A DNA stretch of 56,469 nucleotides from Nitrosomonadales bacterium (GTDB lineage: Bacteria; Pseudomonadota; Gammaproteobacteria; Burkholderiales; Gallionellaceae): assembly GCA_016214695.1 (NCBI GenBank), contig JACRNY010000005.1:144372-200840 (forward strand). Reading direction: 5' to 3'. Below are positions 16,228-26,792 of this stretch, piece by piece; the stretch's first letter is position 1; every line of letters starts with the position of its first letter. The notes under the pieces are model-generated. The model was given only the letters and a program-made list of their open reading frames with translations, was not told where the DNA came from and did no database searches. Made by a program: the position numbers and the translations under genes.

Positions 16228-18105
16228 CTAGTGCCCGCTGCGGACGTCGCTGAGCAATTCTTTTATATCGAGGATTAGCACGATATCGCCCTCGCTGGAC
16301 ATGGTGACGCCGGCCACCCCTTTCGGGCGGAAGGTATCAAGCGATTTGATCACCACATCCTCGTGCCCGACGAAACCGTCGGCCGTCAGGATGAAACTGT
16401 TGCTGCCGAACTGCATGAGCACGCCGACTTCGGAATTCTCGTTGCTGCCCCAGCCGATCAGCTGCGCCAGCGGCAGCACCGGCAATACTTCGCCGCGCAC
16501 CACCATGGTCGCCTTGCCGGAGACCTTCTGCAGTTCCTGTTCCGTGACCGGCAATATCTCGCGCACCATGGACAACGGCACGGCGAAGGACTGGTCGGCC
16601 AGGCGCAGCACCAGCACCGGCAGGATCGCCAGCGTGAGCGGCAACGAGATGGAGAAGGTCGAGCCCTTGCCCACTTCGGAATGGATACTGACCGTGCCGT
16701 TCAGCTTCTGGATGTTGGTCTTCACCACATCCATGCCGACACCGCGGCCGGACACGCTGGAGATCTCGTCCTTGGTCGAGAATCCCGGCAACAGGATGAG
16801 CTCCAGGCAGCGCGCCTCATCCAGTGTATTGGCCATCTCGGCGGTGATCAGACCTTTCTCGACCGCCTTGTTGCGGATCACTTCGGGGCGCATGCCCTTG
16901 CCGTCATCGGTGATGGTGATGAGGATATGGTCGCCTTCCTGGCGCGCGGAGAGTTCCACGATGCTCTTCTCCGGCTTGCCGGCGGCAAGACGCTCCTCGG
17001 GCGTTTCCACACCGTGGTCGACCGCGTTGCGCACCAGGTGCACCAGCGGGTCGTTCAGGTCCTCGATCATGGTCTTGTCCATCTCGGTCTCTTCCCCGGA
17101 CAGCACCAGTTCGACATCCTTGCCGAGCGAGCGCGCCAGGTCGCGCGCCAGACGCGGGTATTTCTTGAACAGGCGCCCGATCGGCTGCATGCGCGTCTTC
17201 ATCACCGCGTTCTGCAGGTTCACCACCAGCATGTCGAGCTGGCTGACCGACTGGTCCAGCTCGCGCAGGGTGTCGGCATCGTTGCGCCCCTGCAGGATGT
17301 CGGAACGCAGATGGGTAAGACGGTTCTTGGTCAGGCCGATCTCGCCGGACAGGTTAAGCACCTGGTCCAGACGGTCGGTGTCGACGCGGATCGTGGTCTC
17401 TTTCGCTTCCGTCGTGGGCACATCGCCGGCGCGCCGGCCGACGGTCGTTCCCGGCACATCGGTGGAACGGCGACCGAAGGCCTTGCGGGTGGATTCTTCC
17501 TCGTTGATCGCAGCGGTGATCTTGGTCTCGTCGCGCGTCGCGCCGACCTCCTTGACGATATCTCCGCCGGTGATCACGTTGTAGAGCGCATCCCAGTCCA
17601 CATTGTCCGCGCCTGCCGGTGCCGTGGCCGGCGCTGCAACTGCCGGTGCTGCAACGGGAGCCGGTGCCGCCGCGGCCGGTTTCGCCGCGCTCTTCGAGAT
17701 CGCCGCGACCGCCTTGCCGCTCAGCGCATCCTTCAGGGCATTGATCACCTCTGCCGGCGCCGCAGCCGGCTGCAGGCTCTGCTGCAGCGCCCCGAACATA
17801 CCGCGCACTTCGGCCGTGGCCGCAAAGATCACATCCATCAGTTCGGCATTCAGGGTCAATTCGCCGTTGCGCAACTTGTCGAACAGGTTCTCGGTCAGGT
17901 GACACAGGGTCACCAGCTCAGCCGCATTGAGAAAGCCCGCCCCGCCCTTGATGGTGTGGAATCCGCGGAAAATCTCGTTCAGCAGACCGCTGTCGGAAGG
18001 GTTCTTTTCCAGCTCCATCAACTTGCTGTCCACATCGGAAAGCATGTCCCCGGCTTCCATCAGGAAGTCCTGCAGCAATTCTTCCATTCCTACGAAATCG
18101 TTCAT
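16228..18105 (-). CDS. cheA: chemotaxis histidine kinase CheA
   Basis: CheA phosphorylates CheY in response to receptor state. The 625-residue protein starts with the P1 domain carrying the phospho-accepting His in FHTIKGGAGFLNA (near residue 50). An Ala/Pro-rich linker (about 135-170) stands where P2 would be. The P3 dimerisation region follows (DRLDQVLNLSGEIGLTKNRL). The P4 ATPase domain has NAVDHGVE, DDGKGM and GRGVGMDVV. The C-terminal P5 CheW-like domain ends IKELLSDVRSGH. An AGGAGACGAAC ribosome site precedes the start. No clear P2 CheY-docking domain was recognised. Confidence 0.95.
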   Translation of the reverse strand: MNDFVGMEELLQDFLMEAGDMLSDVDSKLMELEKNPSDSGLLNEIFRGFHTIKGGAGFLNAAELVTLCHLTENLFDKLRNGELTLNAELMDVIFAATAEVRGMFGALQQSLQPAAAPAEVINALKDALSGKAVAAISKSAAKPAAAAPAPVAAPAVAAPATAPAGADNVDWDALYNVITGGDIVKEVGATRDETKITAAINEEESTRKAFGRRSTDVPGTTVGRRAGDVPTTEAKETTIRVDTDRLDQVLNLSGEIGLTKNRLTHLRSDILQGRNDADTLRELDQSVSQLDMLVVNLQNAVMKTRMQPIGRLFKKYPRLARDLARSLGKDVELVLSGEETEMDKTMIEDLNDPLVHLVRNAVDHGVETPEERLAAGKPEKSIVELSARQEGDHILITITDDGKGMRPEVIRNKAVEKGLITAEMANTLDEARCLELILLPGFSTKDEISSVSGRGVGMDVVKTNIQKLNGTVSIHSEVGKGSTFSISLPLTLAILPVLVLRLADQSFAVPLSMVREILPVTEQELQKVSGKATMVVRGEVLPVLPLAQLIGWGSNENSEVGVLMQFGSNSFILTADGFVGHEDVVIKSLDTFRPKGVAGVTMSSEGDIVLILDIKELLSDVRSGH

Positions 18106-18155
18106 GTTCGTCTCCTGACTGCACCCATCATGCCGATCGATGATGGTCTCTTGAT

Positions 18156-18893
18156 TTAGAACCCCAGGCTTTCCAGCAGGTCATCCACCTGATCCTGGCT
18201 GGTCACCACATCCGAACGCCCCTTGGCGTTGATGACCGGGCCGTTGAGTTGTCCGGCGTTCAGTTCCGCCTTCACCGAAGCGGGGGCGTTCTCGATCAGC
18301 AAGGACAGCAACTGCTGCTCCATGTTCTGCGTCACCTCGATGATCTTCTTGATGACCTGTCCGGTCAGATCCTGGAAGTCCTGGGCCATCATGATCTCGG
18401 TCAGTTGCGCATTGGTCGCCTTGGCCTGCCCGGGCGTTTCGTGCAGGAAGGCATGGGTCTGGGTGACCAGGTCCCTGAACTGCTGCACATCGAGCTTCTT
18501 TTCGAACAGCAGATCCCACTGCTTGGCCAGATGCTGCGACTGGCTGCCCAGCTTTTCGACCACAGGCTGGGCCGCCTCGGTGGCATTCAGCACGCGCTCT
18601 GCAGCCTGCTGCGTCAGGGTCGCCACATAGTTCAGGCGGTCGCGCGCGTCCGGGATGGTCGCCGCAGCCTTCTCGATCTCCTTGTGCAGCCCGAGCTCGC
18701 GCAAAGTATCGTGCAGTACGCGCGCCATGTGGCCGATCTGGTTGATGACCTTGGTTGGATCGCCTTCGGCAGCTGCCGCCGCCGACGCGGCAGCGGTCGC
18801 CGGCGCTTTGGCTTCGTCGTTGTTGGCCGCGATGATGCTGTCGAACAGCGCTTCGAGATCGTCGGAATCCTGTGTTGCAGTATTGGTAGCCAT
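18156..18893 (-). CDS. cheZ: CheY-P phosphatase CheZ
   Basis: CheZ dephosphorylates CheY-P. The start at 18893 has GAGG six bases upstream; an in-frame GTG four codons earlier overlaps the cheY stop and is less likely. The 245-residue helical protein has the active-site segment MMAQDFQDLTGQVIKKI, with the Asp and catalytic Gln of D-x-x-D-L-T-G-Q. It ends with DQVDDLLESLGF, the CheY-binding tail. An Ala-rich stretch follows the N-terminal DDLEALFDSIIA. It lies directly downstream of cheY. Confidence 0.92.
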   Translation of the reverse strand: MATNTATQDSDDLEALFDSIIAANNDEAKAPATAAASAAAAAEGDPTKVINQIGHMARVLHDTLRELGLHKEIEKAAATIPDARDRLNYVATLTQQAAERVLNATEAAQPVVEKLGSQSQHLAKQWDLLFEKKLDVQQFRDLVTQTHAFLHETPGQAKATNAQLTEIMMAQDFQDLTGQVIKKIIEVTQNMEQQLLSLLIENAPASVKAELNAGQLNGPVINAKGRSDVVTSQDQVDDLLESLGF

Positions 18894-18901
18894 GGCCAGC
18901 C

Positions 18902-19300
18902 TCACTTGTTTAGCTGCGGGAATGCCGCAAATATCTTCTTCAGCTTCTCGTCCAGCGTGGCGGCCGTGAACGGTTTGACCACGTAACCGGAAGCGCCTGC
19001 TTGTGCCGCCTCGATGATGTTCTCCTTCTTCGCTTCCGCCGTCACCATCAATACCGGCAGATGCTTGAGAGCGGCGTCGGCGCGGATGTTGCGCAGCAAC
19101 TCAATGCCGGTCATGTTGGGCATGTTCCAGTCCGACACCACGAAGTCGAATTTCTCGCCGCGCAGCTTGTTGAGCGCATCCACGCCGTCCTCGGCTTCCT
19201 GCACGTTGGCGAACCCGAGTTCTTTCAGGAGATTCCGCACGATGCGCCGCATCGTGGAGAAATCGTCCACCACCAGGAATTTCGTATCTTCTATGCCCAT
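18902..19300 (-). CDS. cheY: chemotaxis response regulator CheY
   Basis: CheY-P binds the flagellar switch. The single-domain receiver of 132 residues has the acidic pair in [13 protein letters not shown], the phospho-acceptor Asp in [13 protein letters not shown], Thr in [13 protein letters not shown], the switch aromatic in ASGYVVKPF, and Lys in VKPF. This is the canonical CheY pattern, including the DFSTMRRI helix 1 that binds FliM and CheZ. The ATG at 19300 follows GGAGAAAGTG. It is followed by cheZ and cheA. The 99 bases upstream show no clear sigma-28 site. Confidence 0.95.
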   Translation of the reverse strand: MGIEDTKFLVVDDFSTMRRIVRNLLKELGFANVQEAEDGVDALNKLRGEKFDFVVSDWNMPNMTGIELLRNIRADAALKHLPVLMVTAEAKKENIIEAAQAGASGYVVKPFTAATLDEKLKKIFAAFPQLNK

Positions 19301-19399
19301 CACTTTCTCCTAAGATTCATTTACAGTCGCAAGTCCGTGTCGGTGCCGAAAGCACCCGCGTCCGCCATTTTCAACCACCGACTCGCGACTCACAACTGT

Positions 19400-20347
19400 T
19401 TATGTCAACAACGGTCGCAGGGTCGTCGACAGCACCATCGAATCGAACTTGGGCACGTAGTAATCCACCCCGACGCGCTTGCCCATGGCACGGTTCGCAT
19501 CCGAAGACAGCGAAGAATGCATCACCACCGGGATGTTATCGAAGCGATGGTCGCTCTTGATGTTCTGGGTCAGCACATAACCGTCCATCTCCGGCATCTC
19601 GGCATCGGTCAGAATGACCTGGATCTGGTCGTGCAGATTGATGCCGGCGCTCTGCGCGGCATCCGCCATCGCCTTCAGGCGTTCCCAGCCTTCGCGGCCG
19701 TTGTTCGCCTGGATATGCTTGACCCCCATCTTGTCGAGCACTTCGACGATCTTGCGGCGGGCGACCAGCGAATCGTCGGCGAAGAACACGCACAGCTCGT
19801 GCTCCGACTCCACGCGTTCGACGTTGCCGACCACCCCTTCGCCGAAGGCATCGGCCAGGATCTGCTCGACATCGAGGATGGACACCAGCGCGCCGTCATC
19901 CAGCTCGGTGATGGCGGTGATGAGCGCCGCCTTGTCGGACAGCATGCCTTCGGTGGGGCGCACCTTGTCCCAGTCGACGCGGATGATGCGATCCACACCT
20001 TCGACCAGGAATCCCAGGATATGGCGGTTGAACTCGGCGACCAGCATGGTCGTGTGCGCGACATCGCTCCTCATGCCCATGAACTTGGCCAGGTTCAGCA
20101 CCGGCATCACATGCCCGCGCAGACTCACGATGCCGTCCACGCCGCCCGGCATGTTCGGCGTGCGGGTGATCTTGCTGATCTGGCAGACCTCCTTGACCTT
20201 GAACACGTTGATGCCGAACTTCTCGTTGCCGCCCAGGTTGAACAGCAGGATCTCCATCTTGTTGGTTCCCGCCAGATTGGTGCGCGCATCGATCTGGTCC
20301 ATCAATCCGTCGTGCCCCGAACTCAACATGTCTTCTGCGTAAGTCAT
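19400..20347 (-). CDS. cheV: CheV coupling protein (CheW domain plus receiver), downstream copy
   Basis: CheV couples receptors to CheA and can be phosphorylated. This 315-residue protein has a CheW-like domain (residues about 15-165, KMEILLFNLGGNEKFGINVFKVKEV, GGVDGIVSLRGHVMPVLNL) and a receiver domain (about 185-310) with FFADDSLVARRKI, the phospho-acceptor Asp in VILTDAEMPEMDGY and MHSSLSS, and VPKFDS near the end. ATG at 20347 has GAGGAGAGAAAG directly upstream; a GTG six codons earlier is weaker. It begins 14 bases after the upstream cheV stop. Confidence 0.9.
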   Translation of the reverse strand: MTYAEDMLSSGHDGLMDQIDARTNLAGTNKMEILLFNLGGNEKFGINVFKVKEVCQISKITRTPNMPGGVDGIVSLRGHVMPVLNLAKFMGMRSDVAHTTMLVAEFNRHILGFLVEGVDRIIRVDWDKVRPTEGMLSDKAALITAITELDDGALVSILDVEQILADAFGEGVVGNVERVESEHELCVFFADDSLVARRKIVEVLDKMGVKHIQANNGREGWERLKAMADAAQSAGINLHDQIQVILTDAEMPEMDGYVLTQNIKSDHRFDNIPVVMHSSLSSDANRAMGKRVGVDYYVPKFDSMVLSTTLRPLLT

Positions 20348-20361
20348 CTTTCTCTCCTCGA

Positions 20362-21303
20362 TCACGCCAACAGCCGTGTCAGCGTCTGCGCCAGCTTCTG
20401 CGGCTCGAATTTCGGCACATATTCATCCACCCCCACGGTCTTGCCGAGTTGCTGGTTGGACGAACTGGACAACGACGAATGCATCAGCACGGGGATGCCG
20501 GAGAAACGCTTGTCCGCCTTGATCTTGCGCGTGAGCATGTACCCGTCCATCTCCGGCATCTCCACGTCGGTGAGGATCACCTGCACCAGGTCCTTCATCG
20601 GCGTATGCGAAGCGTCGGCGTAGTCGGCCATCTTCGACAGTTCGATCCAGGCCTGGCGACCGTTGATGGCGGCGATGGATTTGACCCCCATCGCATCCAG
20701 CGTGCGCTGGATCTGGTGCCGCGCCACCGAGGAATCGTCGGCGAAGAACACTGTGCGTTCCTTGCCCAGCGGCTTCACGTTCTTGAAGATCATGTCGTCG
20801 GTGTCGAAGCGGCTGGTCTCGGACAGCACCTTCTCCACATCCATCATCATCACCAGACGCCCGTCCTTCAGCTCGGTGATGGCCGTGACCAGACCGCCCA
20901 GCTCGGCCACCAGCATGGCGGGCGGCACGCGCATCGCCGACCAGTCCAGGCGCAGGATGTTGTCCACCGCCTTGACCAGGAAACCCTGCGTATGCCCGTT
21001 GTACTCGGTGACGATCATGATGTCGGACTTCTCGTCGGTCTGGATGCCGGCATATTTCGCCAGATCGATCACCGGCACCAGGGCTCCGCGCAGGCTCACC
21101 ATGCCCTCCACCGCTTCCGGCATCTCCGGCGCGCGCGTGATCGGCGGGATGCGCATCACTTCGCGCACCTTGAACACGTTGATGCCGAAGGTCTCCTCGC
21201 GCCCGGTGCGCTTGTCCAGCCCGAGCGTGAACATCAGGATCTCCAGCTTGTTGGTGCCGGCCAGCTTGGTGCGGGCATCGATATTCTTCAACAGTTCAGA
21301 CAT
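20362..21303 (-). CDS. cheV: CheV coupling protein (CheW domain plus receiver), upstream copy
   Basis: This 313-residue paralogue of the next gene has the same layout. The CheW-like domain (LEILMFTLGLDKRTGREETFGINVFKVREVM, VEGMVSLRGALVPVIDLAKY) contains a small insertion, DKRTGREE, not found in the downstream copy. The receiver domain has FFADDSSVARHQI, VILTDVEMPEMDGYML and LMHSSLSSSSNQQLG. ATG at 21303 follows GAAGGAGAATGAA; longer readings to 21369 extend into untranslated sequence. Two tandem CheV proteins and no separate CheW are visible, so these may carry the coupling role. Confidence 0.9.
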   Translation of the reverse strand: MSELLKNIDARTKLAGTNKLEILMFTLGLDKRTGREETFGINVFKVREVMRIPPITRAPEMPEAVEGMVSLRGALVPVIDLAKYAGIQTDEKSDIMIVTEYNGHTQGFLVKAVDNILRLDWSAMRVPPAMLVAELGGLVTAITELKDGRLVMMMDVEKVLSETSRFDTDDMIFKNVKPLGKERTVFFADDSSVARHQIQRTLDAMGVKSIAAINGRQAWIELSKMADYADASHTPMKDLVQVILTDVEMPEMDGYMLTRKIKADKRFSGIPVLMHSSLSSSSNQQLGKTVGVDEYVPKFEPQKLAQTLTRLLA

Positions 21304-21352
21304 TTCATTCTCCTTCGGGCGATCCCTGCGGATACCATCGCCCCTGTTTGCA

Positions 21353-23431
21353 TCATTTACCCATGGCACATTTGGTCAGCGGATAACCGGCCTTGCTCAG
21401 TTCATCGGCAGATTTCGCCAATTCTTCTGTCGCTGACTTGGCATCCTGTGCCGAATGTGTGTTGCTATCCACCAGTCCGGTGATCTGCTCCAGGCTCTGC
21501 GCCACGCTCTCACCCGCCGCGGACTGCTCCTTCGACGCCACCGCGATATGGTCGATGCGTTCCGACACCAGCACGGTGGCGTTCATTATCTGCTTCAGTC
21601 CCTCGCCGTTCTTGCGGATCAGGGTGATGCCGCCTTCGACCTCGGTCACCGCTCCCTGCATCGATCTTACCGCCGCATCGGAGATTGAATTGATCTCGGC
21701 GATGGTCTTGGCGATATCCTTGGTGCTGGTCGCCGTACGTTCGGCCAGCTTGCGCACCTCGTCCGCCACCACGGCGAATCCGCGCCCCTGCTCGCCCGCC
21801 CGCGCCGCCTCGATGGCGGCATTGAGCGCCAGCAGATTGGTCTGCTCGGCAATCTCCTTGATGGCATTGGCGATCACGCCGATACGCTGGATGGACTCGC
21901 CCAGATCGGTGATGGTCTTGCTGGAAGACTGCACTGTGGTGGCCACTTTGCCGGTCGCCACGATGCTGAGTTCCATGTTGCGATTGTTCTCATCGACGAT
22001 CTGCTTCATGGCCTGCGCTTCCTTGAGCGAATCGGCGGCCATGTTCGCCACTTCCGCGACGGACTGGCTGAACTGCTCCATGGTCGCGGCGATCTGCTGG
22101 ATATGGTCCTGCTCGGTCAGGGCATTGTTTGCCACCACGCTCACCTTCGCATCCACGTCGCCGATACTTTCCTGCATCTGCTTCACCGGCGTGACGATCT
22201 CGTCCACCATGGTGCGCAGATAGGATTGCATGGTCTGGATCTCGCACAGCAACGATCCCATCTCGTCATGGATCGAGATATCAAGTTCGCCATCCAGATT
22301 GCCTTCCATGATGTTGCGGAATTCCCGGTCGACGGCGTTTGCCGGCACCCGCACATAGCGTTTGACGCTGAAGCCGATGAAGAAGAACAGGAAGATATGC
22401 AAGGCGACCTGCCCCACTATGGTCTGCATCTCCATATGGTTGATGCGATCGTAGTCGGGTTGCAGATTGATCACCACGTCCGACGCGCCCAGCACCGTGC
22501 CTTCTTCAGCCTGGTGACAGACCGTGCAGTCGGTACCGTGGAAATCCTTGCTCGCCTTGTACGGGGTGATCACCCGCAACAGCTGGTTGCCCTGCGCATC
22601 CTTGGAGTAGCTCACATTCACCTGCTTGCTCTCTATCGCGCGGCGCTGGGCATCGTCCTTGACCTGCTCTTCCGGCAGTCCCGCGCCGTACAGGTCGATG
22701 ACCGGCTTGGCGCGAACGATCTGCGCAGATCTGACGTTCACTCCCGAACTGACCTTGTGGATGAGCAGCTTGCGGTTGCTCGCCTCGCCGATCTGTCCCG
22801 TCACCATCAGCATGTTGGCGCTGTCGATGATCTCGTTGGCGATCTGCGCGCCTTTCTCTTCCGCCAGGGTCTTCGATTCCTCGCGCAGATTGGCGGAGAC
22901 GAACACCTGCGCCGCACTCAGCACGATCACCAGCGAAGCCTGGATCATGAACTGCAGCTTGGAGATCAGCGTCCAGTTCTTGAACTTGTACGGCTCGAAT
23001 CTCGAAACGACCTGCCTGCCGGTCTGGTTCAGCTCGCGATACAGCGCCTCCGCCTCCGCCACCTGCTCGCGCGTGGGAGCACGCCGCACCGAGACGTAGC
23101 CGATGATGCCGCCGTTCTCGATGATGGGCGCCACGGTGGCGCGCACCCAGTAATGGTCGCCGTTCTTGCTGCGGTTCTTCACCATGCCGCGCCAAGGCCG
23201 CTCCGATTTCAGCGTATCCCAGAGCCACTTGAACGCCTGCGGCGGCATATCGGGGTGGCGCACGATGTTGTGATTCTGGCCGATCAGCTCCTCGCGGGTG
23301 TAACCGGATATCGCCACGAAGGCCTCGTTCGCATAGGTGATGACACCCTTGGTATCGGTCTTGGAAACCAGCACCGCCCCTGCCGGGAAAGGCACCTCCT
23401 TTTGCGATACATATGCGTTCTTGTTCTGCAT
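21353..23431 (-). CDS. chemoreceptor with Aer-type PAS and periplasmic c-heme (CxxCH) domain
   Basis: This 692-residue receptor is an unusual combination. Residues 18-125 form a PAS domain almost identical in pattern to the FAD-binding PAS of Aer: [37 protein letters not shown] membrane segment (about 158-179) follows, then an external domain to about 340 containing [16 protein letters not shown] (Cys302, Cys305, His306; bases 22514-22528), a c-type heme attachment motif. A second membrane segment (about 341-358), a HAMP-like region and a full signalling domain with the [20 protein letters not shown] hairpin complete it. AAGGAGAGAACC precedes the ATG. The cytoplasmic flavin and periplasmic heme readings are inferred from motifs. 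Confidence 0.88.
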   Translation of the reverse strand: MQNKNAYVSQKEVPFPAGAVLVSKTDTKGVITYANEAFVAISGYTREELIGQNHNIVRHPDMPPQAFKWLWDTLKSERPWRGMVKNRSKNGDHYWVRATVAPIIENGGIIGYVSVRRAPTREQVAEAEALYRELNQTGRQVVSRFEPYKFKNWTLISKLQFMIQASLVIVLSAAQVFVSANLREESKTLAEEKGAQIANEIIDSANMLMVTGQIGEASNRKLLIHKVSSGVNVRSAQIVRAKPVIDLYGAGLPEEQVKDDAQRRAIESKQVNVSYSKDAQGNQLLRVITPYKASKDFHGTDCTVCHQAEEGTVLGASDVVINLQPDYDRINHMEMQTIVGQVALHIFLFFFIGFSVKRYVRVPANAVDREFRNIMEGNLDGELDISIHDEMGSLLCEIQTMQSYLRTMVDEIVTPVKQMQESIGDVDAKVSVVANNALTEQDHIQQIAATMEQFSQSVAEVANMAADSLKEAQAMKQIVDENNRNMELSIVATGKVATTVQSSSKTITDLGESIQRIGVIANAIKEIAEQTNLLALNAAIEAARAGEQGRGFAVVADEVRKLAERTATSTKDIAKTIAEINSISDAAVRSMQGAVTEVEGGITLIRKNGEGLKQIMNATVLVSERIDHIAVASKEQSAAGESVAQSLEQITGLVDSNTHSAQDAKSATEELAKSADELSKAGYPLTKCAMGK

Positions 23432-23452
23432 GGTTCTCTCCTTGTAGCCGCT

Positions 23453-25105
23453 CTAGGCCCTGAAGCGCCCGGCAGCTGCCTGCAGTTCGCGTGCCAGCGT
23501 TTCCAGATGCATGATCTCTTTCGAGTTCGAATCGACTGCCGCATGGTTCTCTTCCGACATCTGCGCGATCTTCTCCACGTTGCGCGCGATCTCGGTGCTG
23601 GCCAGGCTCTGTTCGCTGACGGAGGAAGCGATGTCGCTCACGCCATTACTGGACAGCTTGACGGCATCCCCGGTCGCCGCCAGCACTTCGGCCACTTTCT
23701 CGACCTGATCCTGGGTGGTCTGCAGGGAGCGCAGTCCGGTCTGTACCGTTGCCTCGACATGCGCGGATTTCTGGTTCAGCGCATTGGTGACCAGGTCGAT
23801 CTCATTGGCGGACTGCGCGGACTTCTCGGCCAGCTTGCGCACTTCGTCCGCCACCACCGCGAATCCGCGCCCCTGCTCGCCGGCACGTGCCGCCTCGATC
23901 GCCGCGTTCAATGCCAGCAGGTTGGTCTGGTCGGCGATATCCTTGACCTGCTGCGTCATGCTGGCGATCGCCTTGGTGCTGTCGACGAACTCCTTGACCG
24001 AGCTGGCGATCAGATTGACCGAATCCTGCACATTGTCGATCTCGGCCATCATCACGGTGACGCTATGGTTACCTTCCATGGCCTGCTGCAAACTCTGTTC
24101 GGCGACCTTGCGCACCTCTTCGGTGTTCGCCGCGACCGAGTTGATACTCACCGTGATCTCTTCCACCGCCGCGGCCGTGGAAGCGGCCGCTTCGCTCTGC
24201 ACTTGCGAGCCCTGGGTGATCTGCGTGGACGATGCCGCGAGGTGCGTTGCCGTGGCCAGCACACTCTCGGCGCTGCCATGCACCTGCCGCAACGTCTGGC
24301 GGAAACTGTCCATCAGCGCGTTGAAGGCCTTGGCGGCCTGCGCCACCTCGTCATCGCCCTTGACGGCGACGGTTCTGGTCAGATCGCCGTCGGCAACGGT
24401 ACGCGTCATGACATCGCGCATCGCGCTGGTCGAGCCGACGATGCCGGAAACGATCGAGTAACCCATCCAGCCGCACCCGACCAGACAGATCAAGCCGCCG
24501 ATGACCATCATCCGCTCCAGATTCTTGGCGGACGCCATGGCTTGTTCCAGTGCATGTCTGGCACCCTCGTCCTCATGCGCCGCCAACGCGCGCGCCTTCT
24601 CCAGCACGCCGTTCAGCAGCGGGTTCACCTTGGTCAGCAGCACCTTTTCTGCCTGGTCATAATCGCCGTCCTTGATATGCGCGAACGCGGGGGCGATCCC
24701 CTCGTTGACATACAGGTTCCGCGCGTCGACCAATTCCTGCAGGTACTTCTTGCCGGCTTCGCTTTTCGCCCCTTTTTCCATTTCGGCAAAATATCCGCTG
24801 ATCGCCACCTTGTTGGCGTCGATCTTGTCGAGATGCTTGCTGAGCGGATGATCGTGCATGCCCGCCACTTTTCCGTGGGGATCGTGCTGCAGCGCCAGCA
24901 ATATCTCGCTGCGGTTGTCGGCCATGCCGTACATGATGCGGTTCGCATTGCGGATAAGCTGGATACGCCGCTCGGCGATATCCCGGGTCGCTTCCTGCAG
25001 GGCGGAGATGCCGACGAAGGCCCCCGCGATGACGAGCAGCAGCACCAGCATGCCCGCGGTCAGCAATGTCACCAATCTCGTTTTGATCGTCATTCTGGCT
25101 AACAT
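23453..25105 (-). CDS. chemoreceptor with His-rich four-helix-type sensor domain
   Basis: This 550-residue receptor has a membrane segment at residues about 10-33, a helical periplasmic domain, a second segment near 190-212, HAMP ([27 protein letters not shown]) and a standard signalling domain. The periplasmic part lacks the CxxCH motif of its neighbours. Residues 71-95 instead carry five His in [18 protein letters not shown] plus KHLDKI (His74, 77, 84, 86, 91), a dense cluster that could bind a metal or heme. The overall length and helical pattern resemble 4HB_MCP sensors. A strong AGGAGG sits before the ATG. The ligand is unknown. Confidence 0.88.
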   Translation of the reverse strand: MLARMTIKTRLVTLLTAGMLVLLLVIAGAFVGISALQEATRDIAERRIQLIRNANRIMYGMADNRSEILLALQHDPHGKVAGMHDHPLSKHLDKIDANKVAISGYFAEMEKGAKSEAGKKYLQELVDARNLYVNEGIAPAFAHIKDGDYDQAEKVLLTKVNPLLNGVLEKARALAAHEDEGARHALEQAMASAKNLERMMVIGGLICLVGCGWMGYSIVSGIVGSTSAMRDVMTRTVADGDLTRTVAVKGDDEVAQAAKAFNALMDSFRQTLRQVHGSAESVLATATHLAASSTQITQGSQVQSEAAASTAAAVEEITVSINSVAANTEEVRKVAEQSLQQAMEGNHSVTVMMAEIDNVQDSVNLIASSVKEFVDSTKAIASMTQQVKDIADQTNLLALNAAIEAARAGEQGRGFAVVADEVRKLAEKSAQSANEIDLVTNALNQKSAHVEATVQTGLRSLQTTQDQVEKVAEVLAATGDAVKLSSNGVSDIASSVSEQSLASTEIARNVEKIAQMSEENHAAVDSNSKEIMHLETLARELQAAAGRFRA

Positions 25106-25130
25106 ATCATCCTCCTCTCAACAGCTCTTC

Positions 25131-26762
25131 TTATGCTTTGAATCTGGCGACTGCGTTCTGCAGCTCCACACCCATGTGTTCCAGTTCGGTTATGTCGTGC
25201 GCCGTCTGTTCGATGGCGGCATGGTTTTTTTCCGCCATCCTGGCGATCTGCTCGATGTTGCGCGTGATCTCGTTGCTGGCCCCGCCCTGTTCGGCGACCG
25301 ACTCGACGATCTGCCCGACGCCGACGTTCGACTCTTTCACGGCCGCGCCGGCTTCTTTCAACACGGCCGACATCAATTCGACATGCTTGTGCGTCGTTTG
25401 CAGGGACTGCACGCCGGAAGCGATGGACTGCTCCACCCGTGCGGACTTCTCGTCCAGCTTGCTGGTGACCTTGTCGATCTCGCTGGCCGACTGGGCGGAC
25501 TTCTCCGCCAGTTTGCGCACCTCGTCCGCCACCACCGCAAAACCGCGCCCCTGCTCGCCGGCGCGTGCCGCTTCGATCGCGGCGTTCAATGCCAGCAGAT
25601 TGGTCTGGTCGGCGATATCCTTCACCTGCCGCGTCATGTTGGCAATGGTGCGGGCGCTTTCCACGAACTCGTTGGCGGACATGGCGATCTGCTCCACCGC
25701 CCCCTCGATGCTCTGGATCTCGCGCACCATCTCGGCCACACTGCGGTTGCCCCGCTCGGTCTGCTGCAGGCTCTTCTCCGACAGGTCGCGCACCACGGTG
25801 GTGTTTTCGGCCACCGAGTTGATGCTGACCGTGACTGCTCCGACCGCGGACGCGGTGGAAGCGACCGCCTCGTTCTGCGCACGCGAACTGCTCGCCACTT
25901 CCGCAGAAGTCGCGGCGATATGACTGGTGGTCTTGTTGATCTGGTCCACCCCCCCCAGCACCTGACGGATGATGGAGCCGAAATTATCGATCAACGCATT
26001 GAATGCCACGGCCGTTTGCCCGACTTCATCCTTGCTGCGTACTGCCACGCGGCGCGTCAGGTCGCCATCTGCCTGCATCGCCAGCATGGTCTGCTGCAAC
26101 TCGCGCGTGGGACGCGTCACCTGGTTGATGAGCCAGCCGATGACAAAGAACAGCAGGACCTGTATCGTGATCTGCCCGCCCCAGAGGATCGCACTGGCCT
26201 GGCTCATCGCCTTGTACTCGTCGCTGATATCCAGACTGACACTGACTGCCCCGACCACCACTCCGTCTTCGGTGACATGGCACTGCAAACAATTGGTGCC
26301 GGTACCGCGAAAATCCTTCGCCGCCGCCACAGGCTCGACCACGCGCAGGATGCGCTTGCCGTCCCTCTCGAAGAACTCGCTCTGCTGCTTGCCGGTACTC
26401 AACGCGGCACGGTCCAGATCGTCCCTGCTCTGCTCTTCGGCTGCCCCGGCGCCGAACTGCGCCTCCACCGCCTTGCCGCGTATGATGCGCAACTCTTCCG
26501 CCTTGCTGGATACCGCCATCTTCTTGATGAACAGTTTGCGCTGCTCCGCATCCGAGATGCTGCCGTTCAGCATCATCATGTTCAAGCCGTTGAATGCGCC
26601 GTCCGCCGGGATCACCGCGCGGTTCTTGGCATCTTCCAGGACCCGCATCTCGTAGCGGTCGAATGCCCAGCGCTGCGCGAACACCAGCACCACCAGCAGT
26701 ATCAGCTGGATGGGTATCTGCAACTTGTTCTTGATAGATAAACCGCTCCACCATTCGCTCAT
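25131..26762 (-). CDS. chemoreceptor with periplasmic c-heme (CxxCH) domain, copy 2
   Basis: This 543-residue receptor has a membrane segment at about residues 14-30 ([17 protein letters not shown]) and an external domain with [18 protein letters not shown] (Cys158, Cys161, His162; bases 26277-26291). A second segment near 193-210 ([17 protein letters not shown]), HAMP and the signalling hairpin follow. The ATG at 26762 has AGGTGG upstream; a GTG three codons earlier is possible. Its external domain aligns along its whole length with that of the next gene ([28 protein letters not shown]), showing a recent family expansion. The heme reading rests on the motif. Confidence 0.88.
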   Translation of the reverse strand: MSEWWSGLSIKNKLQIPIQLILLVVLVFAQRWAFDRYEMRVLEDAKNRAVIPADGAFNGLNMMMLNGSISDAEQRKLFIKKMAVSSKAEELRIIRGKAVEAQFGAGAAEEQSRDDLDRAALSTGKQQSEFFERDGKRILRVVEPVAAAKDFRGTGTNCLQCHVTEDGVVVGAVSVSLDISDEYKAMSQASAILWGGQITIQVLLFFVIGWLINQVTRPTRELQQTMLAMQADGDLTRRVAVRSKDEVGQTAVAFNALIDNFGSIIRQVLGGVDQINKTTSHIAATSAEVASSSRAQNEAVASTASAVGAVTVSINSVAENTTVVRDLSEKSLQQTERGNRSVAEMVREIQSIEGAVEQIAMSANEFVESARTIANMTRQVKDIADQTNLLALNAAIEAARAGEQGRGFAVVADEVRKLAEKSAQSASEIDKVTSKLDEKSARVEQSIASGVQSLQTTHKHVELMSAVLKEAGAAVKESNVGVGQIVESVAEQGGASNEITRNIEQIARMAEKNHAAIEQTAHDITELEHMGVELQNAVARFKA

Positions 26763-26792
26763 CTCAACCACCTTTAATAGGTTCGCCAGCCG

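Noticed and set aside
22103-25102. A 999-codon plus-strand open frame opposite two chemoreceptor genes
   Set aside because: It is antisense to genes with clear receptor domains and high GC third positions. Its translation is His/Arg/Leu-rich with no recognisable domain and no ribosome site.
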